This document shows, one piece after another, positions 1-6,392 of a stretch of 10,665 nt of DNA. The stretch spans positions 1-10,665 of the forward strand of contig CAIZMD010000487.1 in assembly GCA_903933995.1 (NCBI GenBank), read 5' to 3'. The notes beneath the pieces were generated by a model. The model saw only the letters and a program-made list of their open reading frames with translations, was not told the origin of the DNA and did not search any database. The position numbers were made by a program, and so were the translations under genes. Numbering within the stretch: the stretch's first letter is position 1; each line of letters opens with the position of its first letter. The stretch comes from an uncultured Bacteroidota bacterium (lineage in GTDB: Bacteria > Bacteroidota > Bacteroidia > Chitinophagales > Chitinophagaceae).

Positions 1-76
1 AATTATTAATTTTTTTCGTTAATACATCAATCCAGTACCCCCCGAGAAAACAGTACGTCCATCTAAACCTTTCCTT

Positions 77-2005
77 ATGATCCATTTTGATCTTCCAAAA
101 CAGAAATCTTCTATCATCAAAGTTCTTGGTGTTGGAGGTGGAGGAAGCAATGCAGTCAATTTCATGTTTGCCCAAGACATTGAGGGTGTAGATTTTATTA
201 TCTGCAACACCGATGCCAAAGCCATTGAACAAAGCCGGGTTCCTAATAAAATCCAGCTTGGACCACACTTGACCCAGGGTCTGGGTGCTGGTGCTAATCC
301 TGAAGTAGGCAAAAAAGCTACCGAAGAATCCTTGGAAGAAATTAAAAGGATCCTAGAAGTAAATACCAAAATGGCATTTATCTGCGCTGGTATGGGTGGT
401 GGAACTGGTACAGGTGGTGCTCCTATTATTTCTCAGATCTGTAAAGACTTGGGAATCTTAACCGTGGGTATTGTTACCACACCATTTGGATTTGAAGGAC
501 CAAGACGTTTACAACAAGCAGAAGAGGGAATCCGTCAATTGAAACCCTATGTAGATACTTTACTGGTAATCAGTAATGACAAATTGCGCATGCAATATGG
601 CAACCTGAAAATGAAAGAAGCATTTAGCAAAGCCGATAATGTATTGGCAACTGCTGCTAAATGTATCACTGATATCATCAATAGCCGTGGTCATATTATT
701 GTGGATTTTGCCGATGTATGCACCGTGATGAAAAATGGTGGTGTAGCCATCTTGGGTAAGAGTGAAGTTGAAGGTGAAGACAGGGCACAACGCGCCATTG
801 AAGAAGCATTAAGTTCTCCTTTATTGAACGATAGTGATATTAAAGGAGCTAAATGGATTCTCATCAATATCAATAGTGCAGAAGGTGAACACGAATGCAC
901 CATGGACGAGGTAGAGACCATTAATAATTACCTGCGTATGCAAGCTGGTGAAGCCACCGACGTAATTGTGGGTATGGGCTATGATCCAACATTGGATAAG
1001 AAAATTGGCATTACTTTAATAGCAACTGGATTTGAACACAAAGACCCATTCTCTAAACCCGTGCCTGTTCAAAAAGCAGCACCAGTAGAAGAGAAAATTG
1101 TCATGACTTTAGACGTTGCTGGCGCAGAACCTAAAATGCCAGTAGCTGCAAAGCCAGCCAATCCCCAACCTCAAATTGACCCTTTTGAGCCAAGTCTACA
1201 GGATTCAGACGAGCTGTTAGACATGCCTATTTATAAGTCTGCTCTGGAAGTGGAAGCTCCGGTATATATGGTGGAGCCAATTGTTTCAGCAGCATTGGAT
1301 GCTAAGGAAGAACATGAGGTATTTCATTTTGAACTGAGTTTGGATCTTCCAGAAACAGTAGAGGTGAAAGCTCCTGAAATGGAAATAGTACCTGAGCCTA
1401 TTGCTAAAACGGAATTAGAAGAATTAGTGAACTTTACGGTTTCTGATCAACCAGCTGTGGTGAATACCAATAGATTTTCTGGTTTGAGCAAACCCAATAA
1501 TATTTATGCAGAAACACCAGTAACAACACCAGCACCTGTTCAAGTGGCGCAAGTAGTTACACCGGTTGTTGCTGCACCAGTTCAAGAACAAGCGCCTGCA
1601 AAAGCAGTAACGGTAATTCAACCTACTCCACAAGTACAAATGGAAGAGGAAGAACCCATGCAGTTGGTTATGCGTGAAGAAGTTGCACCTGCCCCACAAG
1701 TGGCACCCGTGCAGGCTTCTATTCCACAGGAAGACGCTTATTTAGACGAGTCGGAAGAACAAAAAAGAAGGGCAGCAGAACGCATTCAAAAACTGCGTAA
1801 CCTGTCTTTTAACATGAACACTACCGACCCCAACAATGAATTTGATTCGGTACCTGCGTATATCCGCAGGAATATGGAGTTGTTTGGTAATACCTTAACT
1901 TCTGTAGAAAATTTCTACAGTAAGGTAACTGTTGGAAAAGATGCCAATAACCAAACCCAACTCTCTACCATCAATACCTTTCTGGATGGAAAAAAGCCAG
2001 ATTAA
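77..2005 (+). CDS. ftsZ: Cell division GTPase FtsZ (long-linker Bacteroidota form)
   Basis: FtsZ is the cytoplasmic tubulin-like GTPase that polymerises at mid-cell into the Z-ring and recruits the division machinery. Seen here: N-terminal Rossmann glycines VGGGGSNAVN (residues 19-28), the tubulin/FtsZ signature GGGTGTG (107-113), the TPFGFEG segment (135-141), and the T7 loop with catalytic aspartates D210 and D213. The GTPase and C-terminal globular domains end near residue 322. A low-complexity Pro/Val/Glu/Gln linker of about 235 residues follows, then a basic helix EEQKRRAAERIQKLRNLS (560-577), PAYIRRNMEL (593-602) and a terminal NTFLDGKKPD. At 642 residues it is far longer than E. coli FtsZ (383), which is usual for Bacteroidota. 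The start fits because the MIHFDLPK N-terminus leads directly into the first beta strand. Odd point: the T7 loop reads IVDFADV, with Ile208 where NVDFADV is the norm. ftsA would be expected upstream, outside the window. Confidence 0.98.
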   Translation: MIHFDLPKQKSSIIKVLGVGGGGSNAVNFMFAQDIEGVDFIICNTDAKAIEQSRVPNKIQLGPHLTQGLGAGANPEVGKKATEESLEEIKRILEVNTKMAFICAGMGGGTGTGGAPIISQICKDLGILTVGIVTTPFGFEGPRRLQQAEEGIRQLKPYVDTLLVISNDKLRMQYGNLKMKEAFSKADNVLATAAKCITDIINSRGHIIVDFADVCTVMKNGGVAILGKSEVEGEDRAQRAIEEALSSPLLNDSDIKGAKWILININSAEGEHECTMDEVETINNYLRMQAGEATDVIVGMGYDPTLDKKIGITLIATGFEHKDPFSKPVPVQKAAPVEEKIVMTLDVAGAEPKMPVAAKPANPQPQIDPFEPSLQDSDELLDMPIYKSALEVEAPVYMVEPIVSAALDAKEEHEVFHFELSLDLPETVEVKAPEMEIVPEPIAKTELEELVNFTVSDQPAVVNTNRFSGLSKPNNIYAETPVTTPAPVQVAQVVTPVVAAPVQEQAPAKAVTVIQPTPQVQMEEEEPMQLVMREEVAPAPQVAPVQASIPQEDAYLDESEEQKRRAAERIQKLRNLSFNMNTTDPNNEFDSVPAYIRRNMELFGNTLTSVENFYSKVTVGKDANNQTQLSTINTFLDGKKPD

Positions 2006-2045
2006 CGATTGCTAGCTTTGATCTCAACATGGTGATTTAGTTGTG

Positions 2046-2075
2046 AACCCCCGGAATAGCTTCCGGGGGTTTTTT
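2046..2075 (+). terminator. Rho-independent terminator of ftsZ
   Basis: A perfect 11-bp stem (2046-2056 with 2061-2071), GC-rich in its middle, closes a 4-base TAGC loop. It runs directly into a T tract (2070-2075). It lies 41 bases after the ftsZ stop and separates ftsZ transcription from the epimerase gene downstream. Confidence 0.95.
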
Positions 2076-2109
2076 ATGTTAGTTCTGTAAAACCAGTTTA
2101 ACTTGCAGT

Positions 2110-3042
2110 ATGGCAAATATTCTAATCACAGGTGGAACAGGAATGGTGGGCCGCGCCCTTACCCAAGTGTTAATTGCAAAAGGGCATCATGTAGTCATTT
2201 TAACCAGGAACCCCAAAAGTTCTGATCAACCCAATATCAGTTATTGCCAATGGGATATTCCCAATGGAACCATTGACCCAAAAGCCATTGCAGCAGCAGA
2301 TCATATTATCCATTTAGCAGGAGCTGGTGTGGCAGATAAACGTTGGAACAAAGCGCGTAAAAAAGAAATTTTAGATAGCCGGGTGCAGTCAGGTGAACTC
2401 TTGGTTCATGCGTTGAAAACCATTCCCAACAAAGTACAGACCTTGGTTTCTGCTTCTGGTATTGGTTGGTATGGACCAGACACCGCAAAGAGTTTGGATA
2501 AGGGATTTATGGAAGATGCGCCAGCAGACACCGCCTTTTTAGGTGAGACATGTAGGCTTTGGGAGAATGCTATTAAACTTGTTGAAACACTAGGAAAAAA
2601 ATTGGTGATTTTTAGATTTGGGATTGTTTTAAGTAATGATGGTGGGGCTATGATAGAATTTAAAAAGCCTGTAAAATTTGGGATTGCTACCATACTTGGT
2701 TCGGGTAAACAAGTTATTAGTTGGATTCATATCAATGACCTCTGTAACCTGCTGATACAATCATTGGATGATCAACAGTTTAATGGGATCTATAATGCGG
2801 TTGCTCCTGAAACAGTCACGAACAAAGAATTTATGTTGACCCTGGCCAAGAAAATGAAAGGCAGTTTTTTTCTGCCATTTCATGTGCCAGCTTTCTTACT
2901 AAAATTGGTGCTAGGTGAAATGAGTATTGAAGTATTGAAAAGTGCCAAAGTGAATAGTTTCAAAGTTCAAAGCGCTGGATTCAAATACACATACCCCACC
3001 GTTGACCAAGCTTTGGAAGAGCTGGTTCAATCAGATAAATAG
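2110..3042 (+). CDS. TIGR01777/YfcH-family NAD(P)-dependent epimerase-like protein (SDR39U1)
   Basis: This is an atypical short-chain dehydrogenase/reductase of 310 residues, the usual family length. It shows the nucleotide-binding GGTGMVG (residues 8-14) after a first beta strand. It also shows the family patterns HLAGAGVADKRW (68-79) leading to ILDSR (87-91), RFGIVLS (169-175) and SWIHINDL (204-211). The C-terminal third matches DUF1731: NAVAPETVTNKEFM, then LVLGEMSIEVLKSAKV, then a GFKYTYP ending. The protein is predicted soluble and cytoplasmic. The substrate is unknown for nearly all members of the family. Family members are often labelled cell division inhibitor SulA; a plastid relative (GC1/AtSulA) has been linked to chloroplast division. 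It is not related to E. coli SOS SulA. The gene is isolated from ftsZ by a terminator and converges with the ABC operon 27 bases after its stop. The start has no clear Shine-Dalgarno but places the first beta strand correctly. Confidence 0.92.
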   Translation: MANILITGGTGMVGRALTQVLIAKGHHVVILTRNPKSSDQPNISYCQWDIPNGTIDPKAIAAADHIIHLAGAGVADKRWNKARKKEILDSRVQSGELLVHALKTIPNKVQTLVSASGIGWYGPDTAKSLDKGFMEDAPADTAFLGETCRLWENAIKLVETLGKKLVIFRFGIVLSNDGGAMIEFKKPVKFGIATILGSGKQVISWIHINDLCNLLIQSLDDQQFNGIYNAVAPETVTNKEFMLTLAKKMKGSFFLPFHVPAFLLKLVLGEMSIEVLKSAKVNSFKVQSAGFKYTYPTVDQALEELVQSDK

Positions 3043-3069
3043 GTCTCAAGAAAAAATCAACTAACCCTT

Positions 3070-3918
3070 TTAGAGATCTCTACGTTTATGCTTCCAATAA
3101 CAAAAGCCCCAAATGGCTGCGGTTAAAATCAGCGTTAGCGCAATATGCATGGGAATGGCATCCAATGCTTTTTCGTAAGCTTCTTTCATGTCTTTACCAA
3201 ACCTAGACATAAAGGCTGGCGATGGAATTATCCTATCAGAGATTTCAAAGGGTAAGAATTTACCAAGATCGTTTAATTTGAATTTGGCATATCCTACAGC
3301 AATATTTTCTAAAATCAGGTTATAGAAAAAGAAAATACCCAAGGCAATAAATGCTTTTTTGATCAAGAATCCCAAAAGAAAAGCAATGGTTAATTGAGCA
3401 AATGTTTGCAAGAAGAAGAGTGGAATATATTGCAGTTGTTCTGCCCATCTACCAATATTATCATAATCAGCCCAGGCTCCAAAACTAAATGCTACTGCAG
3501 TATACAGTATGGTACTGATCATTGAAATAATTACTACATCAAATAATTTGCTGGTAACAAACTGCCCCCTGCTCCAACCATCAATGATGTTTTGTCTATG
3601 GGTTTTGTAATTGTATTCATTGGTCACCAACATAATCACCAAGATGGCTGGGATCATGATAAATACAGATGACAAAAATGCAACGGTATGCCAGGTTTCA
3701 GGAAAGGCAAAAGGATTGCCCAATAACATTTTGGCTACGTTACTGGCTACTTCTTTACCCTTGGTGCCTTCACTATATCCATAGTAAAACATCATATTGG
3801 TACCAGGATAGGTAAGTGCCACAATACCAAACATCCACCAGAAAGCTGGATACTTTTTAATTTTCAGCCATTCTATTTTTACAAGTGCTAATAGGTTCAT
3901 ATTGCTAGTGTTAGTCAT
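3070..3918 (-). CDS. ABC-2 type transporter permease
   Basis: A 282-residue polytopic inner-membrane protein, the likely membrane half of the exporter whose ATPase is encoded just upstream. It opens with a short amphipathic N-terminus, VKIEWLKIKKYPAFWW (13-28). About six hydrophobic segments follow, near residues 27-46, 79-99, 123-147, 165-188, 190-212 and 254-275, and the end is a basic KHKRRDL. The segment NEYNYKTHRQNIIDGWSR (100-117) after the second membrane span matches the conserved cytoplasmic motif of ABC-2/BcrB-like permeases, which contacts the ATPase. The start codon lies inside the ATPase gene and the two overlap by 8 bases, so they are probably translationally coupled. An alternative start is Met7. 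The substrate cannot be read from the sequence; relatives export peptides, antibiotics or lipids, or act in gliding and stress functions. Confidence 0.9.
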   Translation of the reverse strand: MTNTSNMNLLALVKIEWLKIKKYPAFWWMFGIVALTYPGTNMMFYYGYSEGTKGKEVASNVAKMLLGNPFAFPETWHTVAFLSSVFIMIPAILVIMLVTNEYNYKTHRQNIIDGWSRGQFVTSKLFDVVIISMISTILYTAVAFSFGAWADYDNIGRWAEQLQYIPLFFLQTFAQLTIAFLLGFLIKKAFIALGIFFFYNLILENIAVGYAKFKLNDLGKFLPFEISDRIIPSPAFMSRFGKDMKEAYEKALDAIPMHIALTLILTAAIWGFCYWKHKRRDL

Positions 3919-4810
3919 TGGTCAATTCAAAGAATTTGGTTTCAAGGCTTTTCTTTTTCAAAGTCAATTGGTTCAGCACCACGCCTTGTTCAAAGCAATG
4001 CTGATTAATGGCTTCCATGCTGGCGGTTCCAACAGGAAAGAAAGCTTGTAAAGATTGATGGTCCGTTGTTTTAATCTGCGTGATTCCATGGTATTGTTGC
4101 AGAATCCTTTCCAGTGCGCCCAAGTCTTGGCTGCCCAATTCTACAATATCTTCATTGGCCAAGACTTCATCAACTGGACCAGCTGTTAAGAGATTCCCTC
4201 TTTTCATAATGGCCACATGGGTACAAACTTTTTCAACCTCATCCAACAAGTGGCTGGCCATGATAATGGTTTTGCCTTGATTGGCCAATTCCCTAATCAG
4301 TTCTCTAATTTCGGCTATCCCCACAGGGTCCAAACCATTGGTGGGTTCATCAAACAACAACACATCTGGATTGCCCAATAAGGCTGCGCCGATGGCTAAT
4401 CTTTGTTTCATTCCCAAACTATAGGTGCTAAACTTGCTATTTTTCCGTTCATACAATTTTACAATTTTTAGGGCCGTATCAATAGAAGCCGCATCGCCCC
4501 TACCACTAATGGCCTGGGTGATTTTTAAATTGTCCGTTGCAGAGAGGTAATGATAAAAATTGGGGGTTTCCAATAAGGAGCCAATTTGTTTGCGGGTGGC
4601 AGGAGATCCAGGATGTCCAAACCAAGCAAAACTGCCAGAATCGGCCTTTAGTATGTCTAATATGATACTTAATAGGGTGGTTTTGCCACTTCCATTTGGT
4701 CCCAATAATCCAAATACAGCTCCCTGTGGCACCTGAAAACTAACATTTTGCAATGCCTTAATAGGGCCATAGGATTTGGAAATTCCGTTGATGTTTAGCA
4801 CTTCTTGCAT
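3911..4810 (-). CDS. ABC transporter ATP-binding protein (BcrA/CcmA-type)
   Basis: A 299-residue cytoplasmic ATPase that would power the neighbouring permease. Seen: Walker A GPNGSGKT (37-44), Q-loop region SLLETPNFY (78-86) with Glu81 in place of Gln, as is common in the BcrA-type drug/peptide exporter subfamily, ABC signature YSLGMKQR (130-137), Walker B VLLFDEP (150-156), D-loop GLDP (159-162) and switch His187 in ASHLLDEVEK. The last 85 or so residues form an accessory C-terminal domain typical of ABC-2 exporters. All catalytic residues are present, so it should be active. It is the first gene of a two-gene operon transcribed away from the histidine kinase. Its promoter should lie in 4811-5008. 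The exact substrate is unknown. Confidence 0.95.
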   Translation of the reverse strand: MQEVLNINGISKSYGPIKALQNVSFQVPQGAVFGLLGPNGSGKTTLLSIILDILKADSGSFAWFGHPGSPATRKQIGSLLETPNFYHYLSATDNLKITQAISGRGDAASIDTALKIVKLYERKNSKFSTYSLGMKQRLAIGAALLGNPDVLLFDEPTNGLDPVGIAEIRELIRELANQGKTIIMASHLLDEVEKVCTHVAIMKRGNLLTAGPVDEVLANEDIVELGSQDLGALERILQQYHGITQIKTTDHQSLQAFFPVGTASMEAINQHCFEQGVVLNQLTLKKKSLETKFFELTND

Positions 4811-5008
4811 AGTATAAATTGTAGGGTGAAGATAGAAACATACCTGAAAGTTGGCGTACCGTATAAAAAAATTTTCGCATTTTCTAATATCTGCCCCTAT
4901 TTGAGCGTTATGTGTAAGCTACAACCAGCCATGTTGGAAAATAGCGGTCAATTTGGGGCCCATAGACCAGTTGATCATCCGTTAACCGTTGGGTACCCTA
5001 AGCAAAAA
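4811..5008. promoter_or_regulatory. Divergent intergenic region between ABC operon and kinase operon
   Basis: About 198 bases lie between the ATPase start (- strand) and the preferred kinase start (+ strand), so promoters for both transcription units are expected here. On the minus strand there is a TATGTTTC sequence (+ strand 4835-4842), one base off the Bacteroidota -7 consensus TAnnTTTG, with no convincing -33 TTG at the right distance. No exact TAnnTTTG is visible on the + strand. An A/T-rich tract occupies 4862-4877. If the kinase starts at 4931 or 4910 instead of 5009, the region shrinks accordingly. Confidence 0.4.
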
Positions 5009-6376
5009 ATGATCAATTATCATAAAATCCCTTATGTAAACATTGCTCCTGAGCAGTTTGAGGAGGAAATGGAAAAGAATGGTACGTTCTATGCCAACGT
5101 AGCCATCTGGACCATGCTCTTCTCCCTACCGCTTTTCTGGGTATTAGACCTGCTGTTCTCCAAACCACAGTGGGTAAACTACATGTTCCTGAGGGTGGTC
5201 TGTTTTGCTGTTTCTTATTTGATTTATTGGTTCGGAAGCAAACAACGTTGGAATTATTTGCTTTCACTGAATTTGATTGTTGCAGTGAATTTGGCTTTGG
5301 CAGCCTTCTCCTGTGGTATTTTGCCGGCTTCTGCTTCCATGCCTTATTATATGTTGGCATCTGTCATGGTGCTCTTGCTAAATACCACCATCTTCTGGAA
5401 ACCCATTTATAGCATGATGCACGTAGGGCTTACCTATGTGATTATTCTTTTATTGTATTCCATTACGGGTAGGGATGATGGCTATGCGGGTCTGATTAGA
5501 AATGGGGGAGGCGTTTATTTTTTAATTTCTTCTTTCTCTTGTTTGATTGCCCATAACCGTTACTTGATTGTAAGAAGGGAGATTCAGAAAAACCTGATTA
5601 TTGAAGAGTCTAACAAACGCTTGCTGGAACAAAATGAAATGATCAATGACCAACACCAAGTAATTGAAGAAGCCAATAGGCGCTTAAAACAATTGAGTGA
5701 CTACAGGCAGAATACCTTGAATATCATGATCCATGACCTGAAAAACTTTATTGGATCTAACCAGATTTCTATAGACCTGATCAATAGAACTTCTTCTAAC
5801 CTAACCATGGATCAGAAGGAGATTTTGAGTTATATCACTATGGGTAATGAAAAACTGCATTATCTGTCTCAAAAGCTTTCTGATTCTGCAGACGCTGATA
5901 CTGGTAAAGTAACTTTTAACCTAGAAGATTTTGATATTATTCCGGAAGTAGAAAAAGCAGCCATTAGCCTAGTTGATGCAGCAAGCATGAAGCAGATTAG
6001 CTTGCAAGTGAACCTATCGCCGAATCCATTGGTGGTAAACCTAGACCGAATCTTTATCAGACATATTCTCTTCAAGTTGTTGAGCAATGTTATCCGTTTT
6101 GTTCAAAAGTCTACGGTCATCAGCATTCATACTTCTGAATCAGAAAATTATTGTGTTATAGAATTAATCAATATGGGCAAACCCATTGGTATGGGTAAAC
6201 TCACAGAATATTTTAATAAGTTACAGAACCCCAATAGCCATGATTCGGCCACCAACCAATCAGGTTTGGGCTTTTCTGTTTCTAAGAAAATGATTGAAGA
6301 CATGGGTGGTGAACTCACCTATAATAGCAACGATACCTATGGAAACTATTTTAAAATCAAGTTCAAACTGGCTTAG
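5009..6376 (+). CDS. Six-TM membrane sensor histidine kinase
   Basis: A membrane two-component sensor kinase, 455 residues from the chosen start. About six hydrophobic segments (residues near 31-51, 58-76, 83-104, 112-130, 133-152, 166-188) form the sensor. A heptad-like linker follows (189-235, rich in E/Q/N/L), then the HisKA phosphoacceptor His242 in MIHDLKNF. The HATPase domain keeps N360 in LLSNVIRF and the G2 box GLGFSVSKK (419-427). Its first N-box Asn is Lys356, and the usual DxGxG G1 box reads NMGKPI (388-393). Such N-for-D variants occur in active kinases, but activity is less certain. No periplasmic sensor domain and no receiver domain are present. The same frame is open upstream to a TTG at 4805, with ATGs at 4910 and 4931. 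I chose 5009 because the conserved-looking, A-rich-led sequence begins there. The BcsB-like gene follows after 16 bases, so the two are almost certainly one operon. Confidence 0.85.
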   Translation: MINYHKIPYVNIAPEQFEEEMEKNGTFYANVAIWTMLFSLPLFWVLDLLFSKPQWVNYMFLRVVCFAVSYLIYWFGSKQRWNYLLSLNLIVAVNLALAAFSCGILPASASMPYYMLASVMVLLLNTTIFWKPIYSMMHVGLTYVIILLLYSITGRDDGYAGLIRNGGGVYFLISSFSCLIAHNRYLIVRREIQKNLIIEESNKRLLEQNEMINDQHQVIEEANRRLKQLSDYRQNTLNIMIHDLKNFIGSNQISIDLINRTSSNLTMDQKEILSYITMGNEKLHYLSQKLSDSADADTGKVTFNLEDFDIIPEVEKAAISLVDAASMKQISLQVNLSPNPLVVNLDRIFIRHILFKLLSNVIRFVQKSTVISIHTSESENYCVIELINMGKPIGMGKLTEYFNKLQNPNSHDSATNQSGLGFSVSKKMIEDMGGELTYNSNDTYGNYFKIKFKLA

Positions 6377-6392
6377 TATAAAATATAACGTT

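Noticed and set aside
1..76. Possible tail of ftsA or another upstream gene reaching the ftsZ start (one + frame is open to a TGA at 78-80).
   Set aside because: The translated stretch does not resemble an FtsA C-terminus and is too short to judge; another frame ends at TAA 7-9, leaving ordinary intergenic DNA.
1424..1699. 91-residue minus-strand open frame, rich in Cys/Trp/Asn, inside ftsZ.
   Set aside because: It is the antisense shadow of the repetitive FtsZ linker and shows no protein family features.
3043..3069. Bidirectional terminator between the convergent epimerase and permease genes.
   Set aside because: Only A/T-rich sequence and a loose TCTC/GAGA pairing are present; no stable stem with a T tract.
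4835..4842. Minus-strand TATGTTTC as a Bacteroidota -7 promoter element for the ABC operon.
   Set aside because: It is one base off consensus and has no convincing -33 element, so it is mentioned only within the intergenic entry and not called as a promoter.
5013..5412. Overlapping open frames on both strands inside the kinase sensor region.
   Set aside because: They are shadows of the hydrophobic kinase coding sequence, with no recognisable domains or start context.
6294..6392. Upstream extension of the BcsB-like gene into the kinase gene.
   Set aside because: It would bury the clear signal peptide that starts at 6393 and overlap the conserved kinase C-terminus.
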